DNA of 64,000 nt from contig CBIHPP010000002.1 of NCBI GenBank assembly GCA_966212235.1, forward strand, positions 1 through 64,000, written 5' to 3'. Under the pieces are notes generated by a model. That model worked only from the letters and a program-made list of their open reading frames with translations. It ran no database searches and was not told the DNA's origin. The position numbers and the translations under genes are program-made. The DNA comes from Niastella sp966212235 (GTDB lineage Bacteria > Bacteroidota > Bacteroidia > Chitinophagales > Chitinophagaceae). This document shows, piece by piece, positions 23,745-32,095 of this stretch. The stretch's first letter is position 1. Each line of letters starts with the position of its first letter.

Positions 23745-26700
23745 TTACCGGATCAGAGTTATATCACCGGTTTTCCGGAGTTTTCTTCCGTCAGAAAATT
23801 CAACATCAAGCGTATAGGCATATACATCCATAGGTTGAAGCTGGCCTTTATAGGTGCCATCCCATCCTGTTTTTCTGTTATTGGTCTCAAACACCAGCTG
23901 TCCCCAGCGGTTGTAAATTCTCCAGCTCATTTTCGCAATACCAAAACCGGTTACGGATATAAAACTGTTCCTGCCAAACCGGCCCGGCGTAAAGGCATTG
24001 GGCACGTCGAGCAACGGATCGATCAGGGCTTCCACTGCTTTACAGGCAGTGTCGCTGCATTCAAACTCATTAAACGTAATGAGGCAGGCATTGAATGTTC
24101 CCGTTGCATTATATTGATGCCCTACAGTATCCATCGTTGTTTTTATGGTAGAATCGCCATCCCCGAATAACCACAGATATCGTGTTCCGCCGCTCGACAA
24201 ATTAGTGAATACGGTCGGTTTATTGGTCACGGGCGGAATGGGCGCCACAGAGAAATTAGCAGTTGGCAGCGGATGCACCCCAATATCCAGGAACGTAGAG
24301 TCAACAATATTACAGGTGCTGCTATCAATAACTTTCAACGTAACATGATAGTTGCCAACATTATTGTACAGGTGCACCGGGTTTACTTCGTTAGACTGAG
24401 TACCGTCGCCAAAATCCCAATAGAACTCCTGACCTGCCAGCGAGGTATTATTGAAAACGGCGGTATAGGGCGCACAACCCGAAGGTGGTGTTTCAAACCG
24501 TGCATCAACCAGTGGCGACACGCGTAATTCCTTTTCAACGGAATCGGGCGAGTTGCAATAACTGGTGTCGTTCAATATTAATCTGGTCTTATAAGTTCCC
24601 GCAGATGCATACGAATGCTGTATTGTTGACGGACCAGGCGTTACCCGGGTGCCATCGCCAAAATCCCAGGTAAAGCTGCTGGCTTTAAAGGGTTTGGTGG
24701 CCGGGAAGGTGGTGGTATTATCAAACTTGTATAACAGCGATTGGCAGGGTGGTAATTTGGCGGATAAGAATGCCAGATCAGCTTTGTCGGAACGCACATG
24801 AATGGTTACAAAACCGGTATCCGTAACGTTACAGGTTGTTGGATCGATAGCGACCAAACGTACCCGGTAGTCGCCAACTGCGTTAAATGTATGTGTTACT
24901 TCTGAATTCGTGGTTGTTTCATCGGGGGTGCCATCGGCAAACGACCACTCATAACTCTTTGCATTGAGGACCGTATCGCGCAAAACAACCGTGAAGGGCA
25001 CACAACCCAATGTATCTACTGCCCCGTTGAAAAAAGATCGTGGCCCGGCAGCTACACCTGCAAAGTTGAATGAGATCTTGGCTGCTGCCAGGTTACAGTT
25101 CGATGTGCCCGTTCCATTTACGGGCCCCCATACACCAGGCGTAATAGGGTAGGGCACTGAAATATTACCTACGGAACTACCAAAACAGTTGGCGCAAATG
25201 GCCTGGTAAATAACGCCCTGGGCATCGTAACGGCTTGTTCCTCCATCCACATGTTCCCCTTCACCACCACTTTGGCCAAAGAAGGTGCCGTATAACAGGG
25301 ACGCTGCATCCTTTTTAATGACTATAAAATAGAAGTCGTGATTATCTGTAATTGTTTTTAACGCATCGGGCGTGGTAGGCATGCCGGCTACGCCCGACAT
25401 GTTAAAGGGATCACGTCCATTGGCCGAGATCCAGCCGCCCCAGCCGGAGATGTATATATTCTCGCAACGGTCAACCAGAAAGGCAACGGGAGAAATATTC
25501 GGACGGGGAGCACCATTGCCAAACGTAGTAGAATAGGTAAAACCCGAGAGATCGGGCCGAAGCTTACTTACAAACTGGCAGGAACTGCCGCCATTATAAG
25601 CGGCATTCACAATGGGCCAGCCTCCTTCAGAAATACCCATGATGTAGGGAATGGAAAGCTTATCGAACTTAATGCCATACACCGCATCAAAGGAACCGGT
25701 ACCCATATACGAACTCCGGATTATAGAGGAACCGTCGTTTGCTATCTGGGCTACAAAACCATCCGTTGTTCCGCCCTGATTGGAGCCCTGGTAAACACCT
25801 GCTTTATTACCGGGAAAATTGCCGCTGGCAGTAGCGCCACCAACGAAAATATCGTTGCTGGTGGGGCTTACAGCTATTACAAAAGCGCCATCATCGCCGC
25901 TGCCGCCTAAATAACTGCTCCAGAGAACGTTGTTACAGGTAGGGTCTATTTTCAACACCACACCATCCTGTCCACCGCCTGAGCCTGTTTGAAAAGCAGA
26001 ACCGGTAGTTCTGAAATCACCTGAACGCGATTGCGCTGCTACGTATATATTACCGGCGTTGTCAAGGGTGACCTCGCTGCGCGAATCATCTCCATAAAAA
26101 CGCAGGGTAGAAGCTAAATTGATAGAACCGCCTTCCTGCAGATCGCTGATATTGACCCCATCGGCGCCGGTGCCGCCAATACGAAGCGAACCAATGATGG
26201 CGGTGCCGGTTGTATTTAATTTGGTAACACAAATATCGGCGCTGCCACCGGGCCCGAACAGGCTGCCGGGAAATCTGGAAGAATAGGTTCTGCCCATGAT
26301 CACCAGGTTGCCCTGCGGATCACAGATGAGACTATGCGGATAATCATTTCCTTCTGCGCCCAGGTAGGTGGCATACATGCGTTGCGACCCATCGGGACTG
26401 AATTTAAAGATGCCCATATCAACACCGCCGTTGGCCGAACCGCCCTGGTAAGATGATTGATAGGCGCCAGGCGAAACGGGGAAGCCGTTCCCGAATACAA
26501 TACCGCCTGAATATAATGAGCCATCAGGACCGGGTGTGGCGGTAAAACCATATTGACCCGCTCTGCTTCCTGTGAATGAAGAGAAAATGAGCGTAGGGTC
26601 GATAATGAGGGTGCTGGTCTTTGTATAGTTGCTGACTTTAAACCGCACCGTATTTTTATCGGCCAGTTCATATGAACAGGTTGTTTCCTGTTTGCCTTTT

Positions 26701-27419
26701 ATCTGGTCGAACTGGTAAGAGTAAGGATAGAGTTCCTTTACATCGCCTACCGATGTTTTTATGATCAGTTCTTTATTCTTTATTAACAGCTTGTCGGCGC
26801 CTTCGTATCGCATCATGATGTTGTTCACATTGCCGCCGGGATTAACGATGAGGTCGTATTTCAACTGTCCGTTCTCGGAATAATAGCGTACGTCGATGTT
26901 GGGATAAACGTTCTTATACAAAACCGCCTGAAAGATCTTTACATGGCTCGCCCATTTGGAAGGATCATTGCCAAGCAGGTAATTGCTGTAGGTCGTCATG
27001 GCTTTGTCCGGTACAATTTCCGGGTTGGTGGAAGCGCCAACAAACTGAACCTGGTAGGCATGAGATCGAATGGTATAGGATGGATACGCCGTTCCATCAT
27101 GGCCAGGTCGCTCGGGTTGGTGGTCGTTTTTATCTGACTTGTCGGACCGGGCAGTAACTTGTGCCGAACCGGCGTTGTCTCCAACAGCGCCATGTTGCCG
27201 GTGAAAGAAACGCTGCAGGTCGCTGGTATTATGCTGAACAACGGTAAAACCGTTGGCATGCAGGTAGAATTCACCCGCAGGCAGTTCACCTTTAAATTTT
27301 ATTTTACTTTCCCACTGGCCTTTGTTTTCGGTAAACTCAAAAGTAGATGGGTTCCCCTGAGCGAACGTTTCAAGGGCTATAGCGGTAAGAAGCAATGCTA
27401 TCAAACTAATTCTGCCCAA
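23745..27419 (-). CDS. T9SS-exported PKD-domain protein with type-B C-terminal domain, paralog B
   Basis: Paralog of the protein at 18790-22425, with the same architecture and extensive identity: signal peptide (GRISLIALLLTAIALETFAQ), FEFTENKGQWESKIKFKG start, propeller region with SYLGGSGDDGAFV, four PKD domains and a type-B C-terminal domain (DVPNAFTPGRFGRNSFISVT, YNRWGQLVF). 1224 residues. It differs by a charged insertion near residues 90-110 (SDKSDKNDHQPERPGHDG). The start is TTG at 27419: an in-frame stop lies 6 codons upstream and no ATG is available before the signal peptide. It is the first gene of the three-gene minus-strand T9SS locus, with 145 bp to the PorP/SprF gene. Exported to the cell surface or medium; exact role unknown. 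Confidence 0.88.
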   Translation of the reverse strand: MGRISLIALLLTAIALETFAQGNPSTFEFTENKGQWESKIKFKGELPAGEFYLHANGFTVVQHNTSDLQRFFHRQHGAVGDNAGSAQVTARSDKSDKNDHQPERPGHDGTAYPSYTIRSHAYQVQFVGASTNPEIVPDKAMTTYSNYLLGNDPSKWASHVKIFQAVLYKNVYPNIDVRYYSENGQLKYDLIVNPGGNVNNIMMRYEGADKLLIKNKELIIKTSVGDVKELYPYSYQFDQIKGKQETTCSYELADKNTVRFKVSNYTKTSTLIIDPTLIFSSFTGSRAGQYGFTATPGPDGSLYSGGIVFGNGFPVSPGAYQSSYQGGSANGGVDMGIFKFSPDGSQRMYATYLGAEGNDYPHSLICDPQGNLVIMGRTYSSRFPGSLFGPGGSADICVTKLNTTGTAIIGSLRIGGTGADGVNISDLQEGGSINLASTLRFYGDDSRSEVTLDNAGNIYVAAQSRSGDFRTTGSAFQTGSGGGQDGVVLKIDPTCNNVLWSSYLGGSGDDGAFVIAVSPTSNDIFVGGATASGNFPGNKAGVYQGSNQGGTTDGFVAQIANDGSSIIRSSYMGTGSFDAVYGIKFDKLSIPYIMGISEGGWPIVNAAYNGGSSCQFVSKLRPDLSGFTYSTTFGNGAPRPNISPVAFLVDRCENIYISGWGGWISANGRDPFNMSGVAGMPTTPDALKTITDNHDFYFIVIKKDAASLLYGTFFGQSGGEGEHVDGGTSRYDAQGVIYQAICANCFGSSVGNISVPYPITPGVWGPVNGTGTSNCNLAAAKISFNFAGVAAGPRSFFNGAVDTLGCVPFTVVLRDTVLNAKSYEWSFADGTPDETTTNSEVTHTFNAVGDYRVRLVAIDPTTCNVTDTGFVTIHVRSDKADLAFLSAKLPPCQSLLYKFDNTTTFPATKPFKASSFTWDFGDGTRVTPGPSTIQHSYASAGTYKTRLILNDTSYCNSPDSVEKELRVSPLVDARFETPPSGCAPYTAVFNNTSLAGQEFYWDFGDGTQSNEVNPVHLYNNVGNYHVTLKVIDSSTCNIVDSTFLDIGVHPLPTANFSVAPIPPVTNKPTVFTNLSSGGTRYLWLFGDGDSTIKTTMDTVGHQYNATGTFNACLITFNEFECSDTACKAVEALIDPLLDVPNAFTPGRFGRNSFISVTGFGIAKMSWRIYNRWGQLVFETNNRKTGWDGTYKGQLQPMDVYAYTLDVEFSDGRKLRKTGDITLIR

Positions 27420-27611
27420 TGCCTGTCGGTTTTCAATTTATTATAATATAACGTTTAATCTATTCTATTCTTACCTGCGGGGATAATATTAATCACATAT
27501 TAAACCCTTGCAGCGTATAGTAAATAGCAGGAGATGGAATAATAAAAAATATCGGTTCTACTTTTTAATCAGACCTTAATTCACGTAAGCAGTTGTATTG
27601 TACGATCTACT

Positions 27612-27630
27612 ATGCAATGTCGAATTGCAT
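27612..27630. promoter_or_regulatory. Inverted repeat ATGCAAT-GTCGA-ATTGCAT
   Basis: A perfect 7-bp inverted repeat with a 5-nt spacer in the gap between recG and the T9SS locus, about 190 bp upstream of the paralog B start. It could be an operator for the locus. The rest of the gap 27420-27665 is A/T-rich with no gene. Confidence 0.35.
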
Positions 27631-27665
27631 GTTAAGCAGTTTTGGTTAGTTGTGCTCTTTTAAAC

Positions 27666-29813
27666 CTACGAAATCTTGCTCCAGGCGGTTTTACCCTGTA
27701 GCGATTGCAGGTAGTTTTTAAGCTGCAAATTTGTTGCCGAAGCCAGGTCAGGATCAGCATCCAGTAAGCGTTCGACCATTTCACGGGCAATTTCGAGCCA
27801 ATTTCTATCCTGAACGATACTTGCCAGTTTAAAATTCAACGCGCCGCTTTGCCGGGTGCCCTCAATGTCGCCGGGTCCTCGAAGTTCAAGGTCTTTCTCT
27901 GCTATTTTAAAACCGTCGTTCGTAGCACACATTGTCTTTAACCTTTCCCGGGCTTCATTGTTCAGTTTTGAACCGGATAATAAGATACAGAAGCTTTTTT
28001 CACTTCCTCTTCCCACACGGCCCCGCAACTGGTGTAATTGTGAAAGGCCAAATTTTTCGGCACTCTCAATGACCATTACACTCGCATTGGGAACGTCAAC
28101 CCCTACTTCTATAACCGTTGTACCAACCATTATCTGAGTGTCGCCGGTCTTAAATCGTTGCATATTGGTTGTACGCACTTCATTTGTTTGCCGGCCATGC
28201 ACCATGCTGATCCAGTACTTCGGTTCAGGAAAATAGGCCTGCACATTTTCGTACCCCTTCATCAGGTTTTCGTAATCCAGCTTTTCTGATTCTTCAATGA
28301 GCGGAAATATGATATATGCCTGTCGTCCTTTCGTAATTTCTGCCTTAATAAAATCCATTACCTGGCTGCGAACTGTTTCATAACGATGTACGGTTAAAAT
28401 AGGTTTTCGGTTGGGTGGCAGCTCGTCTATAATGCTAGTATCAAGGTCGCCGTACGCCGTCATGGCCAGGGTGCGCGGAATGGGTGTGGCGGTCATCACC
28501 AATATGTGTGGCGGTACCGCCGCTTTGTTCCATAGCCTGGCGCGTTGCGCTACGCCAAACCGGTGCTGTTCATCTACAATGGCCAATCCCAGGTTCTTAA
28601 ATTGTACCGGGTCTTCAAGCAGGGCATGGGTACCAATTAAAAAATGAATGGTACCTTCTGACAACTGCTGCAGTATCTCTTTTCGCTCCCGGGTTTTCGT
28701 TGACCCCGTCAACATCCGCACGTTTACCGGCAGTTCTTTCAACAGGTTGCTGATACTGTTGAAATGCTGTTGGGTGAGGATCTCGGTGGGCGCCATCAGG
28801 CAACCCTGGTAGCCGTTATCTATGGCCAGCAGTAATACCAGCAGGGCCACAATGGTTTTACCGCTTCCTACATCACCTTGCAACAGCCGGTTCATTTGTC
28901 TGCCAGTACCTGTATCGCGTCTGATTTCTTTTATAACTCTTTTTTGTGCACCGGTTAGCTCAAAAGGCAGGTATTGCTCATAAAACCGGTTAAAAATTTC
29001 GCCTACCTGGCTGAACACTACTCCTTTTGAATAGCGGTGCCTTTGCTGCCGCAACAGGCCCATGCGTATTTGTGCTATGAAAAATTCTTCAAATTTCAAC
29101 CGGTTGATTGCCTGTTGCCACGTTTCAGGGTCGGTAGGAAAATGCACGTTCACAAAAGCCTTGAAACGAGGCATCAGTTGCAGGGGTTGCAATACTGAAT
29201 CCGGTAATATTTCAGGAATATTTTTTTCCTGTAACAATTTAATCAAAGTTTCTGTAAAACCCCCTAATTGTCTTCCGCCCATTCCCCGCGATTTTAATTT
29301 TTCCGTGCTGGGGTAAATGGGCTCCAAAGTACTCTTGCCTTCCGACTTTTCGCGGCTGTAAGGCTCCATTTCGGGGTGGGTGATCTGGGGCTGGCCCTGG
29401 AAGAAGCTTACTTTACCGTAAACCAGGTAGGGCTGACCTACGATAAGCATTTTCTGAATGTAGGTAATGCCCTGGAACCAAACCAGTTCCAGCGTACCGG
29501 TGGCGTCTTTTATTTCAGCCACCAGCCGTTTTCCTCTTTTCTCGCCCATAAGGCCGGTACTAGTGAGTATGCCGGCTATCTGAATGAAATCGGTCTGGGG
29601 GCCAATGTCCCGTACCAGGTTTACTTTGGTTTTATCGATATGGCGGTTGGGAACGAGTTCAAGCAGGTCTTTAAAGGTGTAGATATTCAACTCTTTTTTG
29701 AGCAGATCGGCCCGTTGCGGCCCTACGCCCTTCAGGTACTCAATGGGATTGGCTAATATGTCGACAGTTCCTTTTATAGGGCAAAAATAAGGGGTAAGTT
29801 GACAAGTTAACAA
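27666..29813 (-). CDS. recG: ATP-dependent DNA helicase RecG
   Basis: Branch-migrating superfamily 2 helicase that remodels stalled forks and Holliday junctions. It has the N-terminal wedge/OB region (LKGVGPQRADLL at the front), Walker A in LLQGDVGSGKTIVALL, the RecG-type DEQH box in AIVDEQHRFGVAQRAR, helicase C motifs (HGRQTNEVRTTNMQRF, QLHQLRGRVGRGSEKS) and the C-terminal LELRGPGDIEGTRQSG. At 715 residues with TTG at 29813 it is slightly long for Bacteroidota RecG. The predicted promoter at 29782-29812 lies inside the first 10 codons of this frame, and no ATG, GTG or TTG follows before the conserved NPIEYLKGVGP, so the true start is unresolved; a rare codon such as ATA at 29759 is possible. 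The gene appears monocistronic. Confidence 0.92.
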   Translation of the reverse strand: MLTCQLTPYFCPIKGTVDILANPIEYLKGVGPQRADLLKKELNIYTFKDLLELVPNRHIDKTKVNLVRDIGPQTDFIQIAGILTSTGLMGEKRGKRLVAEIKDATGTLELVWFQGITYIQKMLIVGQPYLVYGKVSFFQGQPQITHPEMEPYSREKSEGKSTLEPIYPSTEKLKSRGMGGRQLGGFTETLIKLLQEKNIPEILPDSVLQPLQLMPRFKAFVNVHFPTDPETWQQAINRLKFEEFFIAQIRMGLLRQQRHRYSKGVVFSQVGEIFNRFYEQYLPFELTGAQKRVIKEIRRDTGTGRQMNRLLQGDVGSGKTIVALLVLLLAIDNGYQGCLMAPTEILTQQHFNSISNLLKELPVNVRMLTGSTKTRERKEILQQLSEGTIHFLIGTHALLEDPVQFKNLGLAIVDEQHRFGVAQRARLWNKAAVPPHILVMTATPIPRTLAMTAYGDLDTSIIDELPPNRKPILTVHRYETVRSQVMDFIKAEITKGRQAYIIFPLIEESEKLDYENLMKGYENVQAYFPEPKYWISMVHGRQTNEVRTTNMQRFKTGDTQIMVGTTVIEVGVDVPNASVMVIESAEKFGLSQLHQLRGRVGRGSEKSFCILLSGSKLNNEARERLKTMCATNDGFKIAEKDLELRGPGDIEGTRQSGALNFKLASIVQDRNWLEIAREMVERLLDADPDLASATNLQLKNYLQSLQGKTAWSKIS
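29782..29812 (-). promoter_or_regulatory. Predicted promoter inside the 5' end of the recG frame
   Basis: On the minus strand TATTTTTG (complement of 29782-29789) is an exact minus-7 match, with TTG about 20-21 bases upstream inside a tandem ACAAGTTAAC-like repeat (29799-29828). If real, translation must start downstream of about 29775. Confidence 0.5.
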
Positions 29814-29962
29814 GTTAACGGGTTAACAGGCTACACGTTTTTCCGTCACATTCAACTTTTTGCATACATGTTAGTACACTGTTAAGGAATGGGAATTGAA
29901 AACCTTCAGGCATTGGGTTTGTTTTGATTTAATATTCAGGGAATGTTAAAATCAGAATAGAT

Positions 29963-30601
29963 ATGAAGAAAATAGTAATTCCTGTGCTATTGGCAACAGG
30001 TATACTGGCTATGACCAGTTGCCGGAAAGATCCGGTCAAAAATCTTTCGGGTGATGAAGGGCTCATTTATATCACCAAACACTCCGATTCGGTTAGTTTC
30101 AGCTCGTTCCGAACGTTTAGTATTGCCGATTCGGTAGCCGTTATAAGTAACAATAAGCTGGAAGGTAAAGTACGCACTGATGTAGACGCTGCCTATATTA
30201 ATGCGGTTAAAGATCAGCTTGTACAACGCGGGTATACGCAGGTAGCCAGGAACCAGAATCCTGATCTTGGTATAACCGTCAGCCGCATTTACAATACCTC
30301 CACCGGGGTATTTGATTATGGTTCGTATTGGGACCCCTATTACGGATCGTACTGGGATCCGTATTACTGGGGATATGGGGGGTACGGATACAATTTCCCG
30401 TCCTATTACTACGGGACCTATTCCATTACCGAGGGCGCGCTTTCAATAGACATTTTTAATTTAAAAGATGCCAATGAAAGCAAAACCATCAGCAGCATTT
30501 GGAATGGCCTTATTCGGGGTTCGGGTGTTTTTGGTGTTTCCACGGCCGCTAATGGCGTGAAAGCGCTTTTTGATCAGAGCACCTATTTTAAGGCATCGTG
30601 A
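29963..30601 (+). CDS. DUF4136 domain-containing lipoprotein
   Basis: A 212-residue lipoprotein with signal peptide MKKIVIPVLLATGILAMTSC (lipobox, Cys20). The DUF4136 domain follows: YITKHSDSVSFSSFRTFSI near the front, VKDQLVQRGYTQVARNQNPDLGI in the middle, and ALSIDIFNLKDANESKTISSIWNGLIRG near the end. A Tyr/Trp/Gly-rich insertion (SYWDPYYGSYWDPYYWGYGG) is typical of the family in this phylum. Probably anchored in an envelope membrane; function unknown. The barrel-protein gene starts 34 bp downstream, so the two are likely one operon. Confidence 0.88.
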   Translation: MKKIVIPVLLATGILAMTSCRKDPVKNLSGDEGLIYITKHSDSVSFSSFRTFSIADSVAVISNNKLEGKVRTDVDAAYINAVKDQLVQRGYTQVARNQNPDLGITVSRIYNTSTGVFDYGSYWDPYYGSYWDPYYWGYGGYGYNFPSYYYGTYSITEGALSIDIFNLKDANESKTISSIWNGLIRGSGVFGVSTAANGVKALFDQSTYFKAS

Positions 30602-30635
30602 TACCTTTTCAATTATGAATTTAAAAGATTAAGAT

Positions 30636-31268
30636 ATGAAAACGCAATTGAGCATGGCTATGCTTTTGATAATCAGCCTGTTGTTTTTTGCTGCTCCGTT
30701 TAAGGCAGGCGCCCAGGAAAGGGAGTTGCAACTCGACATTAATTATGCTATAGGCATCCCTGGATCATCATTTAAGTCTGATGCCGTTGATAAAGCATCC
30801 TTCCGTGGATGGACGGCCAACCTGATGTATAATATAACCGATAAAATTTCAATAGGAGTGGGGACCGGTTTTCAGGATTTTTATCAAAAGTATCCCCGCG
30901 ACGTATATAAGTTAAACGAGGGCGGAGAAGTTTCGGCCGTATTAACGAATTCTATACAAACCATTCCAATACTGGCCCAGTTTCAATATCGCCTTTTACC
31001 CGGTAAAATGGTGCAACCGTATGTTGGTATAGGTGTTGGGGGAAATATGGTTGTATTTGATCAATACCTGGGTGAGTTTGAAAATTCAAGGTCCGATTTC
31101 AAATTCGCAGCGCGTCCCGAAGCAGGATTGTATATTCCTTTCAGGAAAGACGGACCTGCGGGCATCCATATTTTCGGCGCCTATAATTACATGCCGTATA
31201 AAACCAATGGTATTGATGACCTCAGTAACTGGGGAGCAGGTGTTGGGGTAAAGTTCCCGTTACGATAA
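30636..31268 (+). CDS. Outer membrane beta-barrel protein
   Basis: A 210-residue protein with a signal peptide (about 1-26, cleaved near AGAQ). The rest is a run of amphipathic strands ending in GVGVKFPLR, typical of small outer membrane barrels (OmpW/OmpA-barrel-like, porin_family type). Glycine-rich strands such as VQPYVGIGVGGNMVVF support this. The exact subfamily is not recognised. Likely cotranscribed with the DUF4136 lipoprotein and possibly functioning with it in the envelope. Confidence 0.8.
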   Translation: MKTQLSMAMLLIISLLFFAAPFKAGAQERELQLDINYAIGIPGSSFKSDAVDKASFRGWTANLMYNITDKISIGVGTGFQDFYQKYPRDVYKLNEGGEVSAVLTNSIQTIPILAQFQYRLLPGKMVQPYVGIGVGGNMVVFDQYLGEFENSRSDFKFAARPEAGLYIPFRKDGPAGIHIFGAYNYMPYKTNGIDDLSNWGAGVGVKFPLR

Positions 31269-31279
31269 TACCGCAGGGG

Positions 31280-31831
31280 TTAATTCAATTGCGGATCAAC
31301 AGGAAAATTGGCCATCATTTCATAATCCCCGCCGAGGTGTTTCAGGGATTCTTTCCATATTTCATCGGCTTTACGATGAAAGACCAGCTTTCGCGTAGCC
31401 TGCGCGGTAAGCCATGATTTTTCTTTCAGTTCATCATTCAACTGGCCGCTGCCCCAGCCGGAATAGCCAATAAAAAAGCGGATCTTTGTAGTATCTATTG
31501 AACCTGCTTTAATGAGGGTGATGGCCGTTTCAAAATCGCCGCCCCAGTAAATACCGTCCAGTACTTCGTAACTGCCAGGTATCAGATCGGGGTATTGGTG
31601 TAAAAAATGAATGGTATCCATTTGAACCGGTCCGCCATAAAAAACAGGTAGCTTCAGTTCATCCAGGTCGTTCATCAGTTCATTTAAAGTGTGCCCAAAT
31701 ACCCGGTTTATAACAAATCCAAAGCTGCCTTCATCCTGGTGATCGCATAAAAAAACGACTGTGCGGCTGAAATTTGGGTCCTTTAAAAAAGGTTCTGCAA
31801 TAAGTAATATACCTGGTCCTGGTGTTACCAT
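31280..31831 (-). CDS. YqgE/AlgH family protein
   Basis: A 183-residue member of the YqgE/AlgH (DUF179) family. The start GPGILLIAEPFLKDPNFSRTVVFLCDHQDEGSFGFVINR is diagnostic, followed by VFYGGPVQMDTIHFLH and the FFIGYSGWGSGQLNDEL signature. The molecular function is not firmly established; AlgH was named from alginate regulation in Pseudomonas. The ATG at 31831 lies 3 bp after a predicted minus-7 element, implying a leaderless mRNA. The stop is 11 bp from the convergent barrel-protein gene. Confidence 0.92.
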   Translation of the reverse strand: MVTPGPGILLIAEPFLKDPNFSRTVVFLCDHQDEGSFGFVINRVFGHTLNELMNDLDELKLPVFYGGPVQMDTIHFLHQYPDLIPGSYEVLDGIYWGGDFETAITLIKAGSIDTTKIRFFIGYSGWGSGQLNDELKEKSWLTAQATRKLVFHRKADEIWKESLKHLGGDYEMMANFPVDPQLN

Positions 31832-31834
31832 ATC

Positions 31835-31863
31835 CTAAATTAGTACTTAAAACGAGTAACCAA
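31835..31863 (-). promoter_or_regulatory. Promoter of the yqgE-like gene
   Basis: On the minus strand TTG (31861-31863) and TAATTTAG (31835-31842) are separated by 18 bases, a one-mismatch match to TTG-N19-TAnnTTTG. The box ends 3 bases before the ATG. Confidence 0.55.
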
Positions 31864-31913
31864 AATGATTGTTCAAAAAAATTAGGGATTCAATAAAACT
31901 TTTCTAAGTTAGC

Positions 31914-31934
31914 GTCCCGCTTTAGCGGGATGAC
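31914..31934. repeat. Small palindrome TCCCGCTTTAGCGGGA
   Basis: A 6-bp inverted repeat (TCCCGC/GCGGGA) in the 264-bp gap between the divergent yqgE and kinase genes. It is one of several CCCG/CGGG hairpins in the window's gaps. The gap holds no gene. Confidence 0.4.
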
Positions 31935-32095
31935 GTTAACTTGGTAAATCTAAGTTAAACCATGGCTACTAAATCTGTGCCATAGGGGGTTACTAAATAC
32001 GTTTATTAAATTTGCCGGTTCAAATTATCTGCTATGAGATGTTGTTCTTCCCCATATTCAAGGAAGGAAATTGTAGTAAAGGATAACCGTAGATA

